From positions 1,302,001 to 1,366,000 of the forward strand of contig NZ_CM001441.1 in assembly GCF_000244895.1 (NCBI RefSeq): a stretch of DNA of 64,000 nucleotides, given 5' to 3'. The position numbers were made by a program, and so were the translations under genes. This DNA is from Desulfosporosinus youngiae DSM 17734 (GTDB lineage Bacteria > Bacillota > Desulfitobacteriia > Desulfitobacteriales > Desulfitobacteriaceae). The notes under the pieces were generated by a model that worked only from the letters and a program-made list of their open reading frames with translations, was not told the origin of the DNA and did not search any database. This document shows positions 53,495 to 61,271 of this stretch, in pieces; the stretch's first letter is position 1; each line of letters starts with the position of its first letter.

Positions 53495-54253
53495 GTGAAC
53501 GAAGAAGCAGTTATTTGGCATTTAGGATTTATGTCCTTTCATGCAAGAACCTTAATCAATACTTGGCTTGTGATGGCCTCTGTCTATATATTTTGCCGGC
53601 TGGGGGTTCGTCATCTAACCAGTGGTAAGCCGGGTAAAATGCAGAACGTTTTGGAATGGCTTGTGGATTTTGTTAAAAAAATTGTCTCAGATAATATGAA
53701 TTATGAACAAGGACGTCCGATTCTAAGTTATTTACTAACGTTGATCATGTTTGTTTTCTTTTCCAATATGGTAAGTGTGATCCCGAACTTAACGTTTGGC
53801 CTTTTTGAATATTTTCACATCGACTTTGCTCAATTAAACAAGATTTTTGAGGCCAAGGAGTATTTTTCAGCTGCACCCACTTCGGATATCAATGTTACTG
53901 CGGCACTTGCCTTACTAACCATCACTTTGGTACTTGTTTTAGGTGTAAAGACAAAAGGAATGCATTATTTCCATCATTTTTTTGAACCTTACAAGCCGTT
54001 CTTTATTATTCACCTGATCGACATGCTTGCCAAGCCGTTAACGCTGGCCTTTCGTCTATTTGGAAATATCTTTGCCGGTGAAATTCTCGTGAAAGTTATT
54101 TGGATGTTACCGGGAATCAGCGTTTTACCCGGGATATTACCTCAGGTAATTTGGCTGGCCTTTAGCATTTTTATTGGTGCTATTCAGGCTTACGTTTTCA
54201 CTGTATTAACCACAGCTTATGTTGCTCAGGCCGTAACTCCTTCTGAACATTAA
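53495..54253 (+). CDS. atpB: Orphan F0F1 ATP synthase subunit a
   Basis: The 252-residue, five- to six-helix protein has the a-subunit signatures PTSDINVTAALALL, KPLTLAFRLFGNIFAGEIL with the essential Arg, and IFIGAIQAYVFTVLTTAYV. Together with the c-ring it forms the proton path in the membrane. It starts at GTG 53495 with GAGAGGGG upstream. An earlier ATG (53474) is in frame but poorly placed. No other atp gene is nearby. The neighbours are glycosyltransferase wrecks and a two-component system. It is probably a displaced or extra copy. Confidence 0.88.
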   Translation: MNEEAVIWHLGFMSFHARTLINTWLVMASVYIFCRLGVRHLTSGKPGKMQNVLEWLVDFVKKIVSDNMNYEQGRPILSYLLTLIMFVFFSNMVSVIPNLTFGLFEYFHIDFAQLNKIFEAKEYFSAAPTSDINVTAALALLTITLVLVLGVKTKGMHYFHHFFEPYKPFFIIHLIDMLAKPLTLAFRLFGNIFAGEILVKVIWMLPGISVLPGILPQVIWLAFSIFIGAIQAYVFTVLTTAYVAQAVTPSEH

Positions 54254-54339
54254 TAACTTAAAATATATTCTTGTTCCAAATTGAATGGTATCAAAATCTT
54301 AGACAGGTCATAAAGTGATTTGAAAAAACTTGTCTTTCT

Positions 54340-54663
54340 ATGACTGAATACCGGCCATTCTTAGCAATATTATCATATCCTTTTGGTTTTATTATGAATA
54401 TATTTCCATTCGTCGGCTTGTTTACGGGAAATCTCTTCACAAGACTAAGTTGTCTTTGGGTTGTGCTTGTAATCTTTGCCATGTACGGAGTTTTTTCGAA
54501 ATACTCTTCTAATCCCGCTTGGCATGCTTTCTTCCATCCGTTGGAAGGATTAATTAGCATTTATGATTCCTGTATCGCATTGTTTAAAACCTTAAAAACC
54601 GGTAGCGTTACATGGCGGGGCACTGAATATCCAGTGGAAACTTTAAAACGGAATGTTGTCTAA
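54340..54663 (+). pseudogene. C-terminal membrane segment of a glycosyltransferase-like protein
   Basis: The 107-residue frame has two or three hydrophobic helices and ends SIYDSCIALFKTLKTGSVTW followed by RGTEYPVETLK. The WRG-x-x-YP ending is usual at the C-terminus of membrane-associated family-2 glycosyltransferases. The catalytic part is absent upstream, and no good ribosome-binding site precedes the ATG. It is best read as a remnant. A small membrane protein cannot be excluded. Confidence 0.5.
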
Positions 54664-54714
54664 ATTCTAAGAGTTCGCTAATATTCTCCAAAGGGAGGAA
54701 TATTTGGGAAAGAC

Positions 54715-55860
54715 GTGGAATGTAAGGTGATAAGTAGTTTGGGTTTGTATTACCCTAAATTAGATGAGGTGGCCGTGAAACATATAATCAAACTTCTTTT
54801 TCTTATCTACATAATTGTTTTATTCGCTATACAAGGTGATGTGCCGGACAGGGCAGTGCTGGTTTTTATTCTCATGATAGGTGTTAATGTATTTAAAGAA
54901 AGATTTTATGATACTGTCTATGCCACGCTAGCTTCGTTTATCCTGATCTGTATAGCTATCTGGCTGGACAGAAATTTTACTTTCCTGCTCTGTATTCCTA
55001 TATTTGATTTCATATATCAAAAGAGATATCTTGGTGTCTTTCCGGTGGCCATTATGGGCCTATATTTCACCCCGGAATCAGAATTTCCCTCATTGATTTT
55101 GATCATGAGTCTATGCGGAATCCTGGCCTTGGTAATGGAAAAAGCAAAAGCTAAGGAATCAGACTATAAGAATAAGTTTGACGAGGAAAGACGATTAAGG
55201 TACGAGCTTGAGCTGACAAAAGTTAAACTGCTCAATTCGGCAAAAGATATTGCCCATCTTACCGAGGTCAGTGAAAGAAATAGGATCGCCAGGGAAATCC
55301 ACGACAATGTTGGTCATGGTATCGCCGGTATTCTTATCCAATTACAGGCGGCTGATAAGCTCTTTGACCGAAATGAGAAAAAATCTAAAGAAGTCCTGAA
55401 AAAATCCATCGAAAACCTTTCTGATGCTTTGACTTTGCTGCGAAATACTGTTCACAATATAAAACCCCAAGAGACTCTGGGGGTAGAATATATAAAAAGC
55501 GTTATTAATAACTTTGGTTTTTGCCCAATTGAGCTTAAGTTTTATGGGGATTTTGGTCTTCTTGCTTCAAGTCAATTAGAGATCCTAGGATTGATTGTTA
55601 AAGAGGCTCTTACCAACGCCGCCAAGCACTCTAAGGCAACTAAGGTTGATATCACAATTGATATCAATGAAAAATATACAAGGTTATATATTAAAGACAA
55701 CGGGGTAGGCTATGTTGAATTAAAGGAAGGGTTAGGTATAAGCGGGATGCGGGAAAGAGTCCTGAATTTAGGGGGGACTATTTCTATTAGTTCGAATAAT
55801 GGCTTCTTGATAGTATGCCTTTTACCGATGGCTAATCAGGAAGGGTGTGATGTAGTTTGA
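54715..55860 (+). CDS. NarL-type sensor histidine kinase (HisKA_3)
   Basis: The 381-residue protein has four to five transmembrane helices (about 20-145) and a coiled coil. The HisKA_3 box ERNRIAREIHDNVGHGIAGI carries the phospho-acceptor His, and an ATPase domain follows (VKEALTNAAKHSKAT, DNGVGY, GLGISGMRER). There is no large extracellular domain, as in intramembrane-sensing LiaS/LnrJ-like kinases that detect membrane-active antibiotics. The GTG at 54715 is the furthest start. A second GTG at 54727 is possible, and ribosome-binding sites are weak for both. The stop overlaps the regulator start. It probably controls the exporter at 48535. Confidence 0.88.
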   Translation: MECKVISSLGLYYPKLDEVAVKHIIKLLFLIYIIVLFAIQGDVPDRAVLVFILMIGVNVFKERFYDTVYATLASFILICIAIWLDRNFTFLLCIPIFDFIYQKRYLGVFPVAIMGLYFTPESEFPSLILIMSLCGILALVMEKAKAKESDYKNKFDEERRLRYELELTKVKLLNSAKDIAHLTEVSERNRIAREIHDNVGHGIAGILIQLQAADKLFDRNEKKSKEVLKKSIENLSDALTLLRNTVHNIKPQETLGVEYIKSVINNFGFCPIELKFYGDFGLLASSQLEILGLIVKEALTNAAKHSKATKVDITIDINEKYTRLYIKDNGVGYVELKEGLGISGMRERVLNLGGTISISSNNGFLIVCLLPMANQEGCDVV

Positions 55861-56483
55861 AAGTTCTTATTGTAGATGATGATGCTTTAATCAGAGAAGG
55901 ATTGAAGATACTCTTGGAGATTGAAGATGATTTCCAAGTTGTAGGCACAGCAAGTAACGGGCATGAAGCATTGGAAATGTGCCGTAAAGAAAAACCGGAG
56001 CTTGTTCTAATGGATATCAGGATGCCTGTAATGGATGGAGTTTTAGGTACCAAGCTAATTAAAAGTCAATTCCGGGAAATCAAAATTGTGATTCTTACAA
56101 CCTTTAAAGATGATGAGTATATAAAAGAAGCCTTAAAAAGCGGAGCGGAAGGATACATCCTTAAAAATCAACCGGCAGACAGTATAATCGAAAGCCTACG
56201 GACTGTTGGTAAAGGTAATATTGTTTTAGAGCGAGAAGTAGCCAATACTCTTTCTTCCATGCTTAAGGAAAGTAAAAAGGCTACTCCCGAACGTCTTAAT
56301 ATTTCGCCACGTGAATTTGAGATATTAAAATTGGTAGGAGAGGGTCTATCAAATAGGGAAATTGCTGAAAGCCTTAACATAAGTGAAGGTACAACTAGAA
56401 ATTATGTCACGGGCTTGCTGGAGAAACTTGGCTTTAGGGACAGAACCCAGCTTGCAATTTTCTTTATCAGAAATTGTGAATAG
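55857..56483 (+). CDS. NarL/FixJ-type response regulator
   Basis: The 208-residue protein has a receiver domain (DDD at 7-9, phospho-acceptor D53 in LMDIRMP, K in ILKNQ) and a LuxR-type helix-turn-helix (about 142-205; ISPREFEILKLVGEGLSNRE). It starts at TTG 55857 overlapping the kinase stop. Cognate to the kinase upstream, the pair matches the LnrJK/LiaSR class. A candidate target is the palindrome at 48421 before the exporter operon. A 21-bp terminator stem follows. Confidence 0.9.
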   Translation: MKVLIVDDDALIREGLKILLEIEDDFQVVGTASNGHEALEMCRKEKPELVLMDIRMPVMDGVLGTKLIKSQFREIKIVILTTFKDDEYIKEALKSGAEGYILKNQPADSIIESLRTVGKGNIVLEREVANTLSSMLKESKKATPERLNISPREFEILKLVGEGLSNREIAESLNISEGTTRNYVTGLLEKLGFRDRTQLAIFFIRNCE

Positions 56484-56610
56484 TATTTTTGGTATAAGCT
56501 GTTTGTTAGTATAGATTCCAGTTCTTATAAAGCAGAAAAGGATCAGTCAATGTAAAATCCTTAATGTTAACAGTATTTTGGGAAATATAGTTATCTGTAA
56601 ATATTCCAAA

Positions 56611-56658
56611 ATAGATAAGAGGACTCTTTCATGCGGGTGAAAGAGTCCTTTTATCTAT
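56611..56658. terminator. Terminator after the NarL-type two-component operon
   Basis: A 21-bp stem (56611-56631 with 56638-56658; core AGGACTCTTTCA/TGAAAGAGTCCT) has one G-T wobble and a 6-nt loop. TTTT lies inside the right arm. Confidence 0.85.
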
Positions 56659-56702
56659 CAGCTAAAAACAATATATTATGGTATAAAGAAAAATAAGTTT
56701 TT

Positions 56703-56849
56703 GGTTATAGTAATTGGATTGCCATCAGTGACAAGTCGAATAGCCGATGGAGAGGAAGATGGGCTTGTCTTCTGCTTTACTTTGGCAAAGGCCTCATTGC
56801 CCCAAGGATACCAATCCATGGGGTTATGGGCGTGCTGGAGGAGGTAGCA
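56703..56849 (-). pseudogene. yyaL N-terminal scrap D
   Basis: The minus strand encodes [20 protein letters not shown], then after a one-base shift [21 protein letters not shown] replaces the TGG codon, and the GGCAATCCAATTACTATAACC-like tail follows, shared with scraps B and C. The start codon region is missing. It is clearly degenerate. Confidence 0.85.
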
Positions 56850-56940
56850 AGATGTTTCTTATACCATGTATTTTGCCATTAAAAGCTATTCCTATATATA
56901 AATTTCCGATTTATAAACATCTGATTGGCTCCTTGAAATC

Positions 56941-57354
56941 TTACATTTCTTTTTGATATTTGACCGCAAAGTAAGTTGATATTAAATAATATGAAAGGAA
57001 AATCCCAACGGTAATTCCAAATAGCCATAATGGATAATCAAATAAAAGCATAACATATGCTAATCCTATAATAAACCACTGGATAATATCAGCCGATTTT
57101 GCCTTTGCTCTATTCTGAATTATTTTATTGCGTTCATCATTAAAATCAATTTCAAACTGTTTCTTAATTTCAGGGTGTTTTTGCTGGAAGTATTTCGTAT
57201 ATAAATAAAAAAGACTGCTACCAACTAATGATAATCCAATCCCAATCAAGACTGCTGAAATATTTTTATATTCTGCCCAAAACAAAAAACTTGCACCGAT
57301 CAGCCCCATTCCCAATAAAAGTTTAAAGACATAAAATGACGTTTTCTTTAGCAT
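56941..57354 (-). CDS. Membrane protein of unknown function paired with XRE regulator
   Basis: The 137-residue protein has two helices near the N-terminus (about 8-50), a polar middle with EIDFNDERNKIIQNRAKAKS, and two helices near the C-terminus (about 88-130). Its start lies two bases after the stop of the XRE gene, so the two are cotranslated. Small membrane proteins of this shape commonly follow short XRE regulators in Firmicutes. The function is unknown, though signal transmission to the regulator is one guess. Confidence 0.8.
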   Translation of the reverse strand: MLKKTSFYVFKLLLGMGLIGASFLFWAEYKNISAVLIGIGLSLVGSSLFYLYTKYFQQKHPEIKKQFEIDFNDERNKIIQNRAKAKSADIIQWFIIGLAYVMLLFDYPLWLFGITVGIFLSYYLISTYFAVKYQKEM

Positions 57355-57356
57355 TA

Positions 57357-57554
57357 TTATTCCTCCTCATAAATGAAAATTTCTTCGATTGACATATTAA
57401 AATATCGTGCTATTTTAAATGCTAATATGATCGATGGATTGTATCGACCATTCTCTAAAGAGCCAATCGTCTGTCTAGATACTTCTAAAGCAGCCGCCAA
57501 TTCTTCTTGTTTAGTTCCTCGCTGCTTTCGAATTTCTTCTAATCTATTTTTCAA
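57357..57554 (-). CDS. Short XRE-family transcriptional regulator
   Basis: The 65-residue protein is almost only a helix-turn-helix (KQEELAAALEVSRQTIGSLE; then RYNPSIILAFKIARYFNMSI), of the compact YozG/Cro-like class. It starts at TTG 57554 with AAAGGGA upstream. A consensus promoter and a 12-bp palindrome lie directly ahead, so autoregulation is likely. It is the first gene of a two-gene operon with the membrane protein downstream. Confidence 0.9.
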   Translation of the reverse strand: MKNRLEEIRKQRGTKQEELAAALEVSRQTIGSLENGRYNPSIILAFKIARYFNMSIEEIFIYEEE

Positions 57555-57581
57555 AAATTACATCCCTTTCTTTATTTATGG

Positions 57582-57630
57582 AAAGCATGCTTTACATCAA
57601 AAAGATAACACTTATTAATTTTTTTGTCAA
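57582..57630 (-). promoter_or_regulatory. SigA-type promoter and operator of the XRE operon
   Basis: On the minus strand TTGACA (57630-57625), a 17-bp spacer and TATCTT (57607-57602) form a near-consensus promoter. AAAGCATGCTTT (57582-57593), a perfect palindrome, lies about 10 bases after the -10, where a repressor would block initiation. Confidence 0.75.
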
Positions 57631-57999
57631 GCTAACTTTCCATTTGGCTAAAAAGTAATAAGGATTTTTTGTAATACCCTATCAATACATAATCCATAGT
57701 TTCTAAGAAAATCCGTGCATGGAGGCGCGGCGTCATTCGCGTACGGTTTCGTATAACTACAAATAAACGAAGCTGTGTATCGTTTATTTATATAGCCTTT
57801 GTTCGCATCTGTCTCAAGCATGATTCACTATAATATAAGTATCCTATAATTGTTATAAATTGGATTGTTATCAAAATTTATCGGCTTAAGCAAAAAGGGC
57901 TGCTCATTAGCAACCCTTTAGATTTTTTAGCAAATTTTAGCAAATGGACATATAGATGCAATATAAGCCATCATTAAATGAAATGGGAGTGACAACATT
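57631..57999. other. Intergenic region with a hairpin terminator
   Basis: No coding frame is recognised. AAAGGGcTGCT/AGCAaCCCTTT (57894-57919), followed by AGATTTTTT, forms a terminator-like hairpin on the plus strand although no plus-strand gene precedes it. A short transcript or deleted gene is possible. The ribosome-binding site of the next gene (GGGAGTG) lies near 57985. Confidence 0.5.
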
Positions 58000-59235
58000 A
58001 TGAGTTACGAGTTCTACACTCTTCCTCAAAACACTTACAGAGCAGCCTTTATTCCTATTACCAATACACCCACGCCCCTGGCAAGTCTGACAATTGAAGC
58101 CGGTTCAGACAATGATCTCGTAACTCTAAGAGTAAATGTATGCTGGTTTAAATTCCACACTTCATCGTTGGCTACACGCGTATTATTTAAAATCTGGCGC
58201 GGCGCCCCTGTTACCGGTGAACTGATCTGCAGTGTTCAAGATGGTACGGAATTAATATTAATAAGTGGTGATAATGTAGCAACCACAGATTTCAGTGGTG
58301 TGGTTTCCGGACTTACCCCTAATCAACCCGTTACGTTTGTTTTGACTGCAGAAACCGAGGAGGACAATGCATATATTAGCGGCCCTCTGACGTTTACCGC
58401 CTATGGTACAAATTTGAACATTTTGAGTCATTTTCAACTTCCTAACAATTCTTTTGGCGGAGCTGACATTCCCCTTGGGCAGACCCCGGTGCCGGTAGCC
58501 GCTATTAACGTCGATGTTAAACCGGGTCAAGATGTAATCTTAAGATCCACCGCTTGTTGGATCGCCACAGGCGACATCACTCGCAATGCAGATGTACTCT
58601 TCAAACTGTGGCGTGGCGCTCCCGTCACCGGAGTTCTTATCGCCGGCGCAGATGATAGTGTGGATTTGGAAAGAGTAGCTGTCACCTCATTTTCCCATGT
58701 GGATACCGGTTTTGCCACAACAGCGACCCTAACTTATGTTCTTACCGCAGAAGCCCCCAATCCTGATCATACGGCAAGTATTGTGGGTGCACTGACTCTT
58801 ACAGGTTCTGTTCAGCCGGTTGGTGCTTTCTTCACGCTGCCCCAAAATACCGCTGAAAGCGTAAGCATTCCCATCACTGCTCACGGGACGCCATTAGCTG
58901 CGATCACTTTAGAGACCTACCCTGGCCTTAAAATATCCTTGCGCGCTGCTATCGGTTGGCTGCGTCCAAGAATTATTGTTGGCGCCCGTGATATTGGCAT
59001 TATCTTCAAAATCTGGCGCGGGGCGCCCGGTACGGGTAGTTTGATTTACAGCACTGTGGATTCCGGACAAATCAGGAATGATAACTTCAAAGTCACCGCA
59101 TTAGCCCATGTTGACAGTGGATTTACCGCTTCAGGGCCGATAACCTATACCCTTACCGCCGAACTGCTGGCAACCTCGGCAACAGGAGTCAATGTAACAG
59201 GCCCTCTCACGTTCACGGCTGTTCCCGAGAATTAA
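58000..59235 (+). CDS. Three-domain tandem-repeat protein of unknown function (copy 1)
   Basis: The 411-residue protein is made of three ~135-residue units. Each unit has an F-Y/F-TLPQNT-like start, an I-P-I step, a GW/CW strand, the motif VLFKIWRGAPVTGELI, then TSFSHVDSGF and a TYVLTAE...GPLTFTA end. The pattern suggests an all-beta domain of about ten strands. There is no signal peptide, membrane segment or catalytic motif, and I do not recognise the family. In a spore-former, a coat or exosporium structural role is a guess. GGGAGTG precedes the ATG. The paralogue starts 25 bases after its stop, with a copied leader. Confidence 0.8.
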   Translation: MSYEFYTLPQNTYRAAFIPITNTPTPLASLTIEAGSDNDLVTLRVNVCWFKFHTSSLATRVLFKIWRGAPVTGELICSVQDGTELILISGDNVATTDFSGVVSGLTPNQPVTFVLTAETEEDNAYISGPLTFTAYGTNLNILSHFQLPNNSFGGADIPLGQTPVPVAAINVDVKPGQDVILRSTACWIATGDITRNADVLFKLWRGAPVTGVLIAGADDSVDLERVAVTSFSHVDTGFATTATLTYVLTAEAPNPDHTASIVGALTLTGSVQPVGAFFTLPQNTAESVSIPITAHGTPLAAITLETYPGLKISLRAAIGWLRPRIIVGARDIGIIFKIWRGAPGTGSLIYSTVDSGQIRNDNFKVTALAHVDSGFTASGPITYTLTAELLATSATGVNVTGPLTFTAVPEN

Positions 59236-59260
59236 GACACAAAGGAGTGACAACGACATT

Positions 59261-60484
59261 ATGAGTTACGAATACTACACTCTGCCTCAAAACACCTCTG
59301 GGGCAGTTAATATCCCTATTTTCAATACACCTACTCCACTGGCCAGTATTACCCTTGCAGCCGGTTCCGGCAATGATCTCGCAACACTCAGGGCAAATAT
59401 CGGCTGGCGCTCTCTGTCTGACACCTTAGTTCCAGTACAAGTGTTATTTAAAATCTGGCGCGGTGCCCCTGTTAGCGGCGATTTGATCTGTAGTGTTCAG
59501 GACAGCGCGGAAGCCCTGCATGATGAATTTGCAATCACGGATTTCAGTGATGTGGTTGCCGGCCTGGTATCCAATCAGCCCATTACCTTTGTCTTAACTG
59601 CAGAAACCATTGCTGCAGACACTTTGGCAGAAGTTATCGGGCCATTGACTTTTGCCGCCTATGGTACTAATTTGAGTGCTTTGAGGTACTTCGAATTTCC
59701 TAATAATATTGTTGGTGGAGCTAACATTCCCGTTGCGCAAACCCCGGTACCGGTAGCTGTTTTTGAAGTTGCTGTTCAACCAAGCCAGGTTGTCGTCTTA
59801 AGACCGGCTGTCGGCTGGAAAGCGACAGGCGACCTTTATCCTAAAGTAGATGTGCTCTTCAAACTGTGGCGCGGTGCCCCTGTCACTGGGGTTCTTGTGG
59901 CCAGTGCGGACGATAGTGCGGATCGGGAAGAAATGGCGGTTACCTCATTTTCCCATGTGGATTCCGGATTTACTACAGCCCAGACCATAGCCTATGTTCT
60001 CACTGCAGAAGCTCCCGATCCTGATCATAGGGCAAGTATTGTGGGTGCCATGACTCTAACCGGTGCTTTCCCGTCGGTTGGCGCTTTCTATACCCTGCCT
60101 CAAAATACCGCCGGCAGTGTAAATATACCGATTATTTCCACCGGAGCCCCCTTAGCTGCGCTTACTGTGGAGACGCCTGAGCTTAATGTTTTTCTGCGCG
60201 CCAGTATTGGCTGGGCGACTCCAAGTCCTCCCATCGAGACAGCTACTCCCGTTCTCTTTAAAATCTGGCGTGGGGCTCCTGATACCGGCACTTTGGTATA
60301 CAGCGCTCTGGACAGTGGAGAGGGTAACTGGGACAACCGCAAAGTCACCGCTTTAAACCATGTTGACAGTGGATTTACCGCTTCGGGGCCGGTAACCTAT
60401 ACCCTTACGGTCGAACTGATAAATCCGGGAATAGCGGCCAATGTTGTAGGTCCTCTCACCTTTACAGTTGATCCTGAGAGTTAA
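59261..60484 (+). CDS. Three-domain tandem-repeat protein of unknown function (copy 2)
   Basis: The 407-residue paralogue of the preceding gene has the same three-unit build (MSYEYYTLPQNTSGAVNIPI; VLFKIWRGAPVSGDLI; VLFKLWRGAPVTGVLV; VLFKIWRGAPDTGTLV). Even the ribosome-binding region GGAGTGACAACGACATT resembles that of copy 1, so gene duplication included the leader. A perfect 20-bp terminator hairpin follows at 60493. No function can be assigned. Confidence 0.8.
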   Translation: MSYEYYTLPQNTSGAVNIPIFNTPTPLASITLAAGSGNDLATLRANIGWRSLSDTLVPVQVLFKIWRGAPVSGDLICSVQDSAEALHDEFAITDFSDVVAGLVSNQPITFVLTAETIAADTLAEVIGPLTFAAYGTNLSALRYFEFPNNIVGGANIPVAQTPVPVAVFEVAVQPSQVVVLRPAVGWKATGDLYPKVDVLFKLWRGAPVTGVLVASADDSADREEMAVTSFSHVDSGFTTAQTIAYVLTAEAPDPDHRASIVGAMTLTGAFPSVGAFYTLPQNTAGSVNIPIISTGAPLAALTVETPELNVFLRASIGWATPSPPIETATPVLFKIWRGAPDTGTLVYSALDSGEGNWDNRKVTALNHVDSGFTASGPVTYTLTVELINPGIAANVVGPLTFTVDPES

Positions 60485-60492
60485 GACGCAAA

Positions 60493-60536
60493 GGTTAAAT
60501 AAAAACTCCAGATATTTCTGGAGTTTTTATTTAACC
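60493..60536. terminator. Perfect 20-bp hairpin terminator
   Basis: GGTTAAATAAAAACTCCAGA (60493-60512) is the exact reverse complement of 60517-60536, with loop TATT. The right arm contains TTTTT. Confidence 0.85.
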
Positions 60537-60598
60537 GTTTTTCATTAAGGTACATAACGTATTGTAAAATAAGTCAGGATAGGAGGTCCAGTATAGGT

Positions 60599-61111
60599 AT
60601 GGGTTGGGTAATTCAACAGGGTAATGGCATTGCGAAGAACGTTCGCATAGAAGAGAAACCCTTGATTCCACAATCAACTGCCCGAACAATGAATAGCGAA
60701 GGATTTGGTTATTATGTGTTGCCTAATAATATTTCTGATTCTGCATTAATACCCATAACTGAATCCCCCCAGCCCCTGGCTTATGTCCAGGTTGCAACCG
60801 GGATAAATAAGGTGATTATTGTCAGAGTGTCAGTCGGCTGGAGGATTAAGAATGTTGAAAATGAAACTTCTTGCACAGTCATGTTCAAGATATGGCGGGG
60901 TGAGCCGGTGACAGGTGAATTAATATGTAGTCTTCTAGACGGGGGAGAAAGCAAATCCACCAATTATAAGGTTACATCTTTCGAACATGTGGATGCCGGT
61001 TTCAGAGAATTCTCGAAGACAGTTTATACTCTAACCGCGCAGCTTGCTTCCGGGATCGGTGCGGAAATTGTGGGTTGTCTTACCATGACAGCATTGGGTT
61101 TAGAACTTTGA
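60599..61111 (+). CDS. Single-domain member of the FKIWRGAP repeat family
   Basis: The 170-residue protein has one ~135-residue unit of the type found three times in each of the two upstream genes (YYVLPNNISDSALIPI; VMFKIWRGEPVTGELI; TSFEHVDAGF; TVYTLTAQ). A ~35-residue polar N-terminal extension containing IQQGNGIAKNVRIEEKPLIP precedes it. AGGAGG stands 12 bases before the ATG. It lies beyond the terminator, so it has its own promoter. The N-terminal extension could be a targeting or attachment segment. Function unknown. Confidence 0.75.
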   Translation: MGWVIQQGNGIAKNVRIEEKPLIPQSTARTMNSEGFGYYVLPNNISDSALIPITESPQPLAYVQVATGINKVIIVRVSVGWRIKNVENETSCTVMFKIWRGEPVTGELICSLLDGGESKSTNYKVTSFEHVDAGFREFSKTVYTLTAQLASGIGAEIVGCLTMTALGLEL

Positions 61112-61113
61112 TG

Positions 61114-61150
61114 CCAAAAGGTGGTACCGCAAAGGTGGAAGGGTCCTTTT
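61114..61150 (+). promoter_or_regulatory. T-box-antiterminator-like fragment
   Basis: AAAAGGTGGTACCGC followed by GGGTCCTTTT resembles the 3' end of a T-box leader (GGTGGTACCGCG then a terminator ending in T). No specifier stem is recognisable upstream, because the preceding bases are coding. No aminoacyl-tRNA or amino-acid gene follows. Confidence 0.25.
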
Positions 61151-61271
61151 AACTGTTGTATTTCCATATAAAAAGACACTATTTGGCAGCTAGGTTTATA
61201 CCCAAGCCTTCACCATCTGAAGCCCGTCTACGTATGCTGTAATTAAAGCTATCAAAAAGGCGGGAATCAAA

